Shown in pieces: positions 25,301-33,382 of a DNA stretch of 64,000 nt. A program made the translations under genes and the position numbers. The notes beneath the pieces are model-generated. The model was not told the origin of the DNA. It was given only the letters and a program-made list of their open reading frames with translations, and did no database searches. The first letter of the stretch is position 1; every line of letters starts with the position of its first letter. The stretch is from the NCBI GenBank assembly GCA_001769535.1, contig MEOH01000026.1, positions 248,001 through 312,000 of the forward strand, read 5' to 3'. This DNA is from Bacteroidetes bacterium GWF2_38_335. Lineage in GTDB: Bacteria; Bacteroidota; Bacteroidia; Bacteroidales; GWF2-38-335.

Positions 25301-28028
25301 AATCCCAGCTCGCATTGCTTGATGAAAGATATGCATTCTTTAGTGGATTAGGGTAAAGAACCGGCTGGTCAAAGTAATTGGTGTCGCGGGTGATATGGTA
25401 CAAATAACCAGGTTCAAAATATATTGTATAAGCGGTATCTTTAGACGTGTCAACAATATTGATATTTCCTTTTCTAAAAGGGCCAATGCAGCCAAAATTT
25501 CCAAATTCCTCATCATAAAATGAACCCTGATATGCATAATCAATATAAAATACAGTGCTGTCCTGTTCAATATACATTCCGTAATAATTGCCTCCTGTAT
25601 TCAACACAAGCATGTGTTTTTTCAGCATTTCCTGCTCTTCTTCAGTGTAACGACTTAAGTTTTCAAGGTTCAGATATCCAAAATTCCTGTTATTATAAGC
25701 GCTGTCAACATTTAGACAGATAAAGGATTTGAGTCCTTTTTTAAGTTCAATGTCATTTATGGTGTAATAGCTATCCATGACCTTGATTTTCATTTCATAT
25801 TTCCCGGGTTTTACTTTTATGGACAGTGGTCTTTTATAAGTGGTTCCACTGATATAAACCGGCTCATTGTTCAAATAAACCGTGTAAATCTGGAGAAGAT
25901 TTTGTTTTCGCAATACATAGGGTGTGAACTCAGCCCACTCGCTGTTAATGGAATCATAAGCGTAACCTAGTCCGCCTTCGCCATAAATAAGTCCGTAATA
26001 TGGCGTTTCGCGCAGCTTCAGCAGATCAATGAATCTTGAAGAAATGGGGTTGTAACCGTTATAATAGATTGGTTCGGTTTGAACGGTAAATGGAGATAAA
26101 ATTTCGAAATGATTGGTCCCGAAATAAGGCAAAACAGGAAGGGGAATATCTCCAAACTGAGCGTTCACGGACCAGGCAGTAAGGTTTACGTTTTCAACGG
26201 GATTATTTTTATAATCGGTAACTTTAACAGAAACCGGAACACGTGCTCCGGGAAAAATAATTTCAGGCTGATCAATGAGGACATTGAGCTTTTTTTCCTG
26301 GATATGGAAGCTTTTTTCAAGGGTATAATCTGTGTTTTTCCACCTAAAGCTATAAATCACATAATAAGAATCAAGTGATTCATCGGCAGTAACATAAGAC
26401 AAAGCATCACTCCTGCCCGATTTGAATTTTTTCTTGTCTTTGAACAACTGGTAACTTACCGGAAGTTTAAGGTCATTTTTTAGTGAGATGTAAATAGAAT
26501 CGTGGGTACGTTTTCCGGTTACAAACATGAGTTCGTTTATTTTTTCGGGAGTATATATTTCGCGCAGTGTTTTTCCTTTGTCATCTGTTAAAACATATCT
26601 TGTAGCTGCATAATTGAGTTTTTCGGAATAAGGAAGTTTCACGATTTTTTTCTCTATTTCCTGATAATTATAATAAGAAATGAGGGTTGCGCTTTTTGAA
26701 TTGTCTGGTTTTGACAGGAAGAAAAAATCTGCTTTCACTGAATCACCGCTAACTTCCAGTGTATAGTTTTCATTGTTTGCATCATAGGTGAAAAGCATGG
26801 TAAAATCGGCTGATTCATTTTCCAGGTTTGATAAATGTGCATAAGCTCTGAAATTCAAGATGGCATTGCCAAACATACTGTCGGGCAATAAAATTTCGGT
26901 TTCGCCCGAAATATCCAAAGTTTGGTTTTTGGCATAAAATTCATTGAACCAGCTATCAGGAAGAAAAAATGTTTTTCCATAAAAATTGGTCATGTTCTGC
27001 AGATAAATTTTCAAGTCATAATTGGCATCCAGCAAAGGCAGGTTATTTGCGTCGGTGGCTTTTAAATACATGGTAACCGGATCATTCTTTTTAAAATAGT
27101 CCTTTTTCAATCGGGCGTTATAAGTAACTTTTGCCAGTGTGTAATCTTCTACCCTGAATGGCTCGCGTTTTAGCAAGGTATTGCTTTTTGTTCTGTATTC
27201 AATGGAGTAGTTTTTGTCAATTAAAAAAGTATCCGGAATAACAAATTCCCACACATAAGCTCCGTCAGAAACGGGATTCAGGTTGCGATACGGAGTGCTG
27301 CTGTTGAGGTTGTCCGAATCAACCACCCTCACTTTCATTTTCTTTTTCCAGGGGCGGCCTTTTTCATCTACCAGAAAAGCCTTTGATTTAACAGTATCCA
27401 GCAAGTGGTATTTGGGTTGGTTAAAAGCCACATATCCCGGAAGGATACGCAGTCCGGCCATTCCGCTTCGAGAGTATTTAATCTGACTGTCGCGGTAATT
27501 TGGCCGGGGAGCATCGTTGGCATACAGTCTTTTCATTGAAAAATATTCGCCTTTAGTAATAATTACGGTGTCATTGACTTCGCGGGGCGGTACCGGGTAG
27601 CAGCCGCAGTCTTCGCGGTACTGATATTTCTTGTTTTTTATGGTCACCTCGGCATCGGTAACCAGATTGCCAAGATAATCGTTCACAATGATCCATACCT
27701 CACGGTTGTAGCCGGTTGAGCGCACCTGAAAATAGGGTGATTCGAAGGAAGAAAAAGCGATGTTGTTATTTTGTGCTTTTAATGTGAGATAATATCCTTT
27801 TGGCAGGGAATCGTAATAAAAAACGCTGTCGGTATAAAAATTTGTGTACAGGTTTGTGAGAAGGTCTGTTTTTGTATCAAGCGTATGTTTTCTGAAAAAC
27901 TCCAGTGCCTGGGGTAAAGTAAGTTTGTACACATATGTTTTATGGGAATAAAACTTGTTGTCGGTTATTTTTTGGCTGAATCCCTGAATAAACAAGGCCA
28001 TCATCAGCAATAATAAAGTTTTTTTCAT
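22347..28028 (-). CDS. Alpha-2-macroglobulin family protein with thioester motif
   Basis: 1893 residues with a signal peptide (KKTLLLLMMALFIQGFS). Macroglobulin-like domains occupy the N-terminal half. A carboxypeptidase-regulatory-like insert lies at ~1080-1160 (MISGFYTDGYGNPIDNAVIF). The A2M core follows (NITQWRTIIPAMNG, ~1300) with the thioester-type motif GCNEQ at 1477-1481 (Cys1478), matching CxEQ, then the alpha-alpha toroid (NADGSWGWWEKG). Bacterial A2Ms are thought to trap proteases in the periplasm or at the surface. No lipobox, so not a lipoprotein like E. coli YfhM. No pbpC-like transglycosylase neighbour, its common partner elsewhere. Followed by a small membrane protein. Intact. 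Confidence 0.9.
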   Translation of the reverse strand: MKKTLLLLMMALFIQGFSQKITDNKFYSHKTYVYKLTLPQALEFFRKHTLDTKTDLLTNLYTNFYTDSVFYYDSLPKGYYLTLKAQNNNIAFSSFESPYFQVRSTGYNREVWIIVNDYLGNLVTDAEVTIKNKKYQYREDCGCYPVPPREVNDTVIITKGEYFSMKRLYANDAPRPNYRDSQIKYSRSGMAGLRILPGYVAFNQPKYHLLDTVKSKAFLVDEKGRPWKKKMKVRVVDSDNLNSSTPYRNLNPVSDGAYVWEFVIPDTFLIDKNYSIEYRTKSNTLLKREPFRVEDYTLAKVTYNARLKKDYFKKNDPVTMYLKATDANNLPLLDANYDLKIYLQNMTNFYGKTFFLPDSWFNEFYAKNQTLDISGETEILLPDSMFGNAILNFRAYAHLSNLENESADFTMLFTYDANNENYTLEVSGDSVKADFFFLSKPDNSKSATLISYYNYQEIEKKIVKLPYSEKLNYAATRYVLTDDKGKTLREIYTPEKINELMFVTGKRTHDSIYISLKNDLKLPVSYQLFKDKKKFKSGRSDALSYVTADESLDSYYVIYSFRWKNTDYTLEKSFHIQEKKLNVLIDQPEIIFPGARVPVSVKVTDYKNNPVENVNLTAWSVNAQFGDIPLPVLPYFGTNHFEILSPFTVQTEPIYYNGYNPISSRFIDLLKLRETPYYGLIYGEGGLGYAYDSINSEWAEFTPYVLRKQNLLQIYTVYLNNEPVYISGTTYKRPLSIKVKPGKYEMKIKVMDSYYTINDIELKKGLKSFICLNVDSAYNNRNFGYLNLENLSRYTEEEQEMLKKHMLVLNTGGNYYGMYIEQDSTVFYIDYAYQGSFYDEEFGNFGCIGPFRKGNINIVDTSKDTAYTIYFEPGYLYHITRDTNYFDQPVLYPNPLKNAYLSSSNASWDFYTKAVVCPKIVKKKDRPVSDKYHLEPYKYIVVKERHPLLKDHEMTGYYEKEKCKLEIRHNSGKEILWMGVFSQTTESSTFATFGHGIINKTPKPGKYDIYIVLKDSSYFLIRNHELYANGTNYIRYDSTDLKKYDKEITDNYEAIIIRLNKPPVKPFSSPPTIISNIRTTTSKTKDGKTMISGFYTDGYGNPIDNAVIFAEKAGFFKAGGVTNEEGYFEIYNVEPGVYMFKIRELYSGDCNAYNVNITKGINNQVFLKKPISEVPFLTIDANGCAISNNISYDFENELHSFLNADNAVLNSSYSWGYGAMADTTVVMLGMISQEIKAVPGVASNQLGNKEILGEEAIEALKNDENSNRIRKNFRDYGFWVPNLLTGKTGEAHFTVVYPDNITQWRTIIPAMNGNKQTGIGTFDTKAYKPLSASLGIPDYLVAGDSIFITGKILNYTGKSIKINTEFLIDGVSVYSGALSPENSAIEKKMISFSRPDTAKLTYKLDKGDGYIDGEERYLFVSFNGVKQVNSRLIRMKNDTVITIAPSPELFARKLYITNDPLDLVKQEILKVKEYEYGCNEQTASKIKAMLLEKKMVAHLGGEFKDEKELVKYIKLLEDRQNADGSWGWWEKGTSDIWLTIYITDALNRAVADGYRTKSHIKSGTWLKSKIDYLPDNRKLEALNMLASIPFPMEYGKYVNEFQRKRLSFQDSLQFIKFQQSIDSTVSIEPVLRRFVKDPDGIYWGEEFFDIKVNVLQTSMLAYQILKNAGGQEDKLEKTRSYFLNYKKKLNNTIEQATMVETFLADMLKESTLEKELTSNLTINGKVYGKDYPYLVRVQPGEPVKIEKKGSELKMFIQDEEIMKEPTGKDSLMKITSKIMLGGKQTDTLKAGEKASLVIEVIVYKPVEYAFLEIPIPAGCIYKENTSTRYETYRKQYKHKTVIACDNLPEGKHRFTVEFVPRFEGKLHLLPAVLQQMYYPDICSYSKGKVVVVK

Positions 28029-28202
28029 AGTGCGCTGTATAAAACAATAGGGTTTTGTGCCCGGAATTTAAACGTAAAAAATCAAAGGCAGTTTTAAAAT
28101 TTATATCAAATTTCAAACCAAATAGTGTAAAACTTACTTATGAGATGCCTTAATTTTAGAAAATGCATAATAGCTTTTTACTATTAAAAGTAAAAGTATG
28201 TG

Positions 28203-28236
28203 AAAATAACCCCAACATCAATGCCGGGGTTATTTT
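28203..28236. terminator. Hairpin terminator after cutC
   Basis: Perfect 11-bp stem: AAAATAACCCC at 28203-28213 pairs with 28226-28236 around a 12-base loop. On the minus strand it starts immediately after the cutC stop (28237-28239) and ends in TTATTTTC. The + strand also has a T-rich tail, but no rightward gene ends here. Confidence 0.8.
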
Positions 28237-28986
28237 TTATTTTTCCGATAATACCCTCCGCATCTCCGCAATCTGCCTCTGATCAACCGATACATAGGAA
28301 AACTCATTATAATCTTTGATCACATTTCCCATGGTGAGGTTTTTATTGAAGTACTGCATTTTGCCCTGGACAAATGTTTTTGCACTGGCATGAAACTCGG
28401 TGCATCCAGTGCCTGAAACCAAGTTCGCAATATTTTCTGCAGTCACTCCACTCCCCGGCATGATGATGATTTCAGAACCAAATTTTTCCTGCAACTCATG
28501 AAGCAGTTCAATGCCTTCGATGGCAGTGTTTTGCTGACCTGAGGTAAGAATTCTCTCCACCCCGATGTCAATCAACTCTCTGATGGCTTTATGTGGATCG
28601 TTGCACATGTCAAATGCACGATGCGAAGTAACCCGCAGCGGATAGGCGGTTTTAATTACCTTTTCCATTCGTGGCAAATCGTAGGTTCCATTAGGCTTTA
28701 ATATTCCGGTCACAATGCCATCGGCGCCCATATCTCTGGCTTTTCTGATGTCTCTGATGATTACTTCAAACTCATATTCGTTGTAACAGAAGTCTCCGCC
28801 GCGCGGACGAATTATAGGATGCAGGCCAATTTTAATTTTTTCGCGCACATATTTAATGGTTCCGGCAGAGGGAGTGGTTCCGCCTTCCAGAAAATTATCA
28901 CAAAGTTCAACCCTGTCGGCACCGTTTTTTTGAGCAAGAATAGCTGACTCGGCAGAGTAGCAGCATATTTCGAGAAGTTTTTTCAT
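28237..28986 (-). CDS. cutC: CutC family protein (copper homeostasis protein CutC)
   Basis: 249-residue cytoplasmic TIM-barrel protein. CutC signatures: LLEICCYSAESAILAQKNGADRVELC-like opening, GGTTPSAG near 36-43, IIRPRGGDFCYNEYEFEVI (~58-76), VTSHRAFDMC (~119-128), ERILTSGQQNTA (~145-156) and PGSGVTAENI (~177-186). Traditionally named for copper tolerance in E. coli, but the family's biochemical role is not settled. Here it lies 8 bases downstream of a GH97 glycosidase in the same transcript, so a sugar-related role is possible (inference from context). Intact, typical length, and followed by a strong hairpin. Confidence 0.92.
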   Translation of the reverse strand: MKKLLEICCYSAESAILAQKNGADRVELCDNFLEGGTTPSAGTIKYVREKIKIGLHPIIRPRGGDFCYNEYEFEVIIRDIRKARDMGADGIVTGILKPNGTYDLPRMEKVIKTAYPLRVTSHRAFDMCNDPHKAIRELIDIGVERILTSGQQNTAIEGIELLHELQEKFGSEIIIMPGSGVTAENIANLVSGTGCTEFHASAKTFVQGKMQYFNKNLTMGNVIKDYNEFSYVSVDQRQIAEMRRVLSEK

Positions 28987-28994
28987 AATTCAAT

Positions 28995-30950
28995 TTATAA
29001 AGGTCTTAAAATGGCAGCAAATCCGCCGCCTGGTTTCATATCAATAGTCAGTTTATCTTTTTGGTTGATTTTTTTTATCAAACACTTATAATCCTGTGCA
29101 TTTCTGTCAGCATTTATTCCATCGGCAATGAAATTCATTTCATAGGTGCCGGTAATAAAATCAAGCGGAATTTCGATTTTTCTATCTGCCCAGTCAGTCA
29201 TGGCTCCAATATACCAATTTTCACCTTTACGTCTGGCAACCACAATATAATCGCCGACTTTGGCTTCTAAAACTCTGGTTTCATCCCAGGTAGTTGGAAT
29301 CTGCGTAATAAAATCAACAGATTCCTGTTCCTTCAAATAAACCGAAGGAGATTCACACATCATCTGCAAAGGAGCTTCATAAACCACATACATGGCAATC
29401 TGGTGGCAGCGTGTACCTTGTGACATGGGACGGGTAAAATTGGCATAAAAACCACCTTTATTGGCGTTCAGCATGGAGCCCGGGGTGTAATCCATTGGGC
29501 CGGCTACCATTCTGGTAAACGGAATGGTCAGATTGTGATCGGGAGTCATAAAATCAATCCATTTATTGTTTTCCCCACCCCTTACTCCTTCAAAATTCAG
29601 AACATTGGGATATTTACGCTGTAAGCCCGAGGGTTTAAAACATCCGTGAAAATCAACCAATAAATTATACTCAGCAGCTTTGGCGGCAATTTCCTCATAA
29701 GAGGATACCATTGCCTGATCGGATCTTTGCATAAAATCGACCTTCACTCCCTTTGCACCCCAGGCGCTGTAGGTTTTTAAGATAACATCCATATTTTCTG
29801 ACAAAGGTTTCCAAAGAACCCATAAAATGATACCAACTCCTTTGCTGTTGGCGTAATCAATGAGTTTTTTCACATCAATATCCGGATTATAATCTAAAAT
29901 TTCGGTAGTACTTTTAGTCCATCCCTCATCAAAAATCACATATTCAATTTTATTGGCTGCGGCAAAATCAATATAATACTTATAGGTTTCGGTATTAAGA
30001 CCGGCTCTGAAATCAACCCCGAAAATATTATTGTAATTATACCAGTCCCATGCTACTTTACCGGGTTTGATCCATGAAGTATTTTCAAGAACGCAGGGCT
30101 CGGCCAAATTATATGACAGAGTGCTTTCAATAATTTTTCTGTCATCATTGGTGGCAATAAATATTCTCCATGGATATTTTCTGGCTTTTTGTCCTGTTGC
30201 AATATAATCAGCTTCTTCAGTGATAAGTTCGGAACGATCGGGTGAGGATTTTTCGTTTGGTATAGCCTTTAAAACATATTTTGGAAATATAGATAACAAA
30301 CCATCCCCGGTGGCTTTCAGAAAAGTGTTTGGATAATCATGAAGAGCCGATTCGGTAAAAAGAATTTTTGTGCCGGCCCGAGTATCAAATAAAACCGGAA
30401 GTGAGCAAAAGCTCTCATCCTTTATTTCTGAAAGCAAAACATGATTATAGCCCCTTTCATTGTGAGAGTACATTTTTTCCTCGAAAGGAAACCATGAGCC
30501 TGATCCTTCGGGCAAATTAAGGCGCATCAGCTCATTGTTGACATTTTTATCATTGCCGAGTAAGTCTTCGAAACAATAGGCAACACCATCGTTGTATGCC
30601 CTGAAATACAAGTTTATATCATTATCGAGCATCAAAACAAGTTCATTATAATGATCGGTTATTTCAGCATATTTATAAGAAATTTCGGGTTTGATTACAG
30701 ATTTGTTTTCCGAAGTAGCGGATTTCTTTACTTTTCCTTTGCCGGCAGTGCGGCCGTCGCTGAATTCAATATCAATCATGGTTTTATCGACTATCTGTGC
30801 TTTTGCAACAGAAAGTTTCCATGAAATTCCCTGGTCGGCATTGATGGTAAGAACAACATTTCCATCGGGAGATTTCAGATTATAATCCTTTGCATTTGAC
30901 TGAAAAAGAAAGGAACATGTGAAAACAATAATAATTGAAAAAATTTTCAT
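28995..30950 (-). CDS. GH97 family glycoside hydrolase (alpha-glucosidase/alpha-galactosidase type)
   Basis: 651 residues with a signal peptide (KIFSIIIVFTCSFLFQSNA). An N-terminal beta-super-sandwich (~22-290) opens with YNLKSPDGNVVLTI. A (beta/alpha)8 catalytic domain follows (WKPGKVAWDWYNYN-like, IEYVIFDEGWTKST, GVGIILWVLWKPLSENMD) and a C-terminal beta domain ends it. The GVKVDFMQRSDQ motif carries an Asp where retaining GH97 alpha-galactosidases have their nucleophile, and LNFEGVRGGENNKW supplies the acid/base Glu. This favours the retaining subgroup over the inverting SusB-type glucosidases (inference). Probably periplasmic, acting on alpha-linked oligosaccharides. First gene of the operon with cutC. 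Confidence 0.9.
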   Translation of the reverse strand: MKIFSIIIVFTCSFLFQSNAKDYNLKSPDGNVVLTINADQGISWKLSVAKAQIVDKTMIDIEFSDGRTAGKGKVKKSATSENKSVIKPEISYKYAEITDHYNELVLMLDNDINLYFRAYNDGVAYCFEDLLGNDKNVNNELMRLNLPEGSGSWFPFEEKMYSHNERGYNHVLLSEIKDESFCSLPVLFDTRAGTKILFTESALHDYPNTFLKATGDGLLSIFPKYVLKAIPNEKSSPDRSELITEEADYIATGQKARKYPWRIFIATNDDRKIIESTLSYNLAEPCVLENTSWIKPGKVAWDWYNYNNIFGVDFRAGLNTETYKYYIDFAAANKIEYVIFDEGWTKSTTEILDYNPDIDVKKLIDYANSKGVGIILWVLWKPLSENMDVILKTYSAWGAKGVKVDFMQRSDQAMVSSYEEIAAKAAEYNLLVDFHGCFKPSGLQRKYPNVLNFEGVRGGENNKWIDFMTPDHNLTIPFTRMVAGPMDYTPGSMLNANKGGFYANFTRPMSQGTRCHQIAMYVVYEAPLQMMCESPSVYLKEQESVDFITQIPTTWDETRVLEAKVGDYIVVARRKGENWYIGAMTDWADRKIEIPLDFITGTYEMNFIADGINADRNAQDYKCLIKKINQKDKLTIDMKPGGGFAAILRPL

Positions 30951-31060
30951 CTCTTTTTTATTTTAATCAAATATTATAAGTAATACTATTTTTATAAAAT
31001 ATTATCTTACAGACATTTGCATCGAAATTTAATGCCATTTCAAATATTCTGTCAAGCATA

Positions 31061-31077
31061 CAAAAATAGCAAAATTA
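31061..31077 (-). promoter_or_regulatory. Two adjacent candidate -7 elements for the GH97-cutC operon
   Basis: TATTTTTG (31061-31068) and TAATTTTG (31070-31077) on the minus strand, about 110-127 bases before the GH97 ATG at 30950. Only one need be used. Confidence 0.4.
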
Positions 31078-31226
31078 AAACGACAAAAAAGCTAAAATAA
31101 AATGATTGTATTGATTAAGAAAAATTGGCATCTAATTTTTGTATTCTTTCACAAACAGGGTAAACAGATATATAGCTCAATAATCATTTCACTGAAACTA
31201 TATTTCGTCAACCAAATATCTTTTAC

Positions 31227-31234
31227 TAATTTTG
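31227..31234 (+). promoter_or_regulatory. -7 element (TAATTTTG) directly abutting the VWA gene
   Basis: TAnnTTTG ending only 4 bases before the ATG at 31239, which would give a leaderless or nearly leaderless transcript if used. A TTCG at 31204-31207 is 19 bases upstream, resembling the -33 TTTG. Confidence 0.45.
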
Positions 31235-31238
31235 TGCT

Positions 31239-33335
31239 ATGACATTGCTTTTTAATATTTCTTTTGGTTATTCGCCCTGGCTGATATTTTTTTGCATCAT
31301 TGCAGGAGCTGTTTATGCAGGTTTGCTTTATTTTCGTGATAAGAAGCTGGTTGAGGTAAATAAAAACATCATCCGTTCCATGGCGGTCCTTCGATTTATT
31401 ACCGTATCATTTCTTGCTTTCCTGCTTCTTTCTCCGCTGATCGTGATGCTTGAAAACACTATTGAAAAGCCCATTATTATTGTGGCGCGCGACAATTCGG
31501 AATCCATTCTGATCAATAAAGATTCTACTTATTACAAAGGTGAATATGTTGACCAGACAAAAGATTTCATTGAAAGTCTAAAGAATGATTTTGAAGTTAT
31601 AGAACTGGCCTTTGGCGATGTGGTTTCAGAAGATAAAGGATTTACATTTGATCAGAAAACAACGAATTTTTCAGAGCTGACACGGGAAATTTTTACCAGA
31701 TTTTCGGGCCGTAATATCGGCGCAGTAATTCTTTCGACCGATGGCATTTACAACAAGGGAAGTAATCCGTATTATGAAACCGGTGATTTTGATTTTCCTG
31801 TATATACAGTTGCTTTGGGAGATACTTCACTTCAAAGGGATTTATTTATTTCGGAACTCAATACAAATAAGATTGCCTTTTTGGGAAATAATTTTCCGGT
31901 TCAGGTAATTGTGAAGGCAAATAAATTAAAAGGGCAGACAACAAAAATTTCTTTATTTCACAATTCAGAGACAGTATTTTCAGAGGTCATTAAAATTGAA
32001 TCAGAGGAGTTTGAAAAAACAATAAATTTGCAAACAGAGGCTAAACCTGCAGGATTGCAAAGATACCGGATATCGCTCATGGCACTTGATGGCGAGATAA
32101 GTAAAGAAAACAACCACCGTGATTTTGTAGTGGAAGTAATTGAGAACAGACAAAAAATACTGGTTCTTTCAAATTCCCCGCACCCTGATGTAGCCGCATT
32201 GAAAAAAGCATTTGAAAAAAATGAGAATTTCGAGGTTATCCACCAGAACATAAATGATTTTACAGGCAAAATCACCGATTATAATCTTGTGGTGTTACAC
32301 CAGTTGCCTTCAGTTAAAAATCCCGCTACTACTGTTTTGGCCGATCTTTTAAAAAATAATATTTCGGTTTTGTTTGTATTGGGATCACAATCCAACATCA
32401 AACAAATAAACGCACTAAACACGGGATTCAGCATCTCACAGCGAGTCAATTCAATTGATGAGTCACAAGGCATATTCAACAAAGATTTTCTCAGTTTTGA
32501 AGTCAATGAGGATTTTGTGGAAATGGTTCGGTTTTTACCCCCGTTGAGCAGTCCGTACGGAGAATACGCCATCAACGGGGATGCCGGAGTGGTTTTCTGG
32601 CAGAAGATCAAAAACGTGACAACTTCGCGTCCGCTTATTTTCTTTACCGATTACAACAGTACAAAAATAGGATGTATTTGCGGTGAAGGAATCTGGAAAT
32701 GGAGAATACAGGACTTTGTTCAAAACAACTCACACAATCTTTTTGATGAGTTTTTCAATAAGATTTCACAGTATCTGTCATTAAAACTAAAAAAACAGCA
32801 GTTTACTGTTTCTGCAAAAAATGTTTATCCGGAGAATGAATCAGTTCTTTTCAGTGCCGAACTTTATAACGAATCATATGAACTTGTAAATGAAGCAGAT
32901 GTGACACTTGAAATAACCGATCAGAATAATAAAAAATACCCGTTTACTTTTAGTAAAACAGACAATGCGTACCGGCTAAATGCAGGAATGTTTCCTCCGG
33001 GTGATTACACATGGGTTGCCAAAGTAACCAATTATAAAAAAGCATACTCCGCAGGTGGAAAATTTACAGTTGTGCCGGTTCAGATGGAAGCCCAGAATAC
33101 CCGTGCAGACCATGGATTGTTATTCAGAATAGCGGAAAAAACCGGAGGAAAAATGTTTTTTCCTTCCCAATACGACCAACTTCTTGATCACATCAGGTCA
33201 AATAAAGATATTGTTCCGGTTTCCTATTCCGACAAGAATTACAAGGATTTGATCAATTTGAAATGGATATTTTTTGCATTGCTGGTTCTGATATCCGCCG
33301 AATGGTTTTTTAGAAAATATTTTGGATCGTATTAA
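31239..33335 (+). CDS. Membrane protein with VWA-like extracytoplasmic domain
   Basis: 698 residues. Two N-terminal TM segments (~12-30, IFFCIIAGAVYAGLLYF; ~47-68, VLRFITVSFLAFLLLSPLIVM) and one near the C-terminus (~673-690, WIFFALLVLISAEWFF). The periplasmic region includes a von Willebrand A-like fold (IIIVARDNSESI near 78-89, IGAVILSTDGIYNKGSNP near 160-177), although the MIDAS is DxSxS-degenerate (DNSES), followed by Ig-like beta domains. Bacteroidota genomes carry many such conserved membrane proteins of unknown function. It heads a rightward run with the DUF4419 gene (47 bases) and mnmE (9 bases). Confidence 0.75.
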   Translation: MTLLFNISFGYSPWLIFFCIIAGAVYAGLLYFRDKKLVEVNKNIIRSMAVLRFITVSFLAFLLLSPLIVMLENTIEKPIIIVARDNSESILINKDSTYYKGEYVDQTKDFIESLKNDFEVIELAFGDVVSEDKGFTFDQKTTNFSELTREIFTRFSGRNIGAVILSTDGIYNKGSNPYYETGDFDFPVYTVALGDTSLQRDLFISELNTNKIAFLGNNFPVQVIVKANKLKGQTTKISLFHNSETVFSEVIKIESEEFEKTINLQTEAKPAGLQRYRISLMALDGEISKENNHRDFVVEVIENRQKILVLSNSPHPDVAALKKAFEKNENFEVIHQNINDFTGKITDYNLVVLHQLPSVKNPATTVLADLLKNNISVLFVLGSQSNIKQINALNTGFSISQRVNSIDESQGIFNKDFLSFEVNEDFVEMVRFLPPLSSPYGEYAINGDAGVVFWQKIKNVTTSRPLIFFTDYNSTKIGCICGEGIWKWRIQDFVQNNSHNLFDEFFNKISQYLSLKLKKQQFTVSAKNVYPENESVLFSAELYNESYELVNEADVTLEITDQNNKKYPFTFSKTDNAYRLNAGMFPPGDYTWVAKVTNYKKAYSAGGKFTVVPVQMEAQNTRADHGLLFRIAEKTGGKMFFPSQYDQLLDHIRSNKDIVPVSYSDKNYKDLINLKWIFFALLVLISAEWFFRKYFGSY

Positions 33336-33382
33336 CTTAGGATTTATTAATCTGTAGGACAAAACAACCAAAAAGCTCTACA

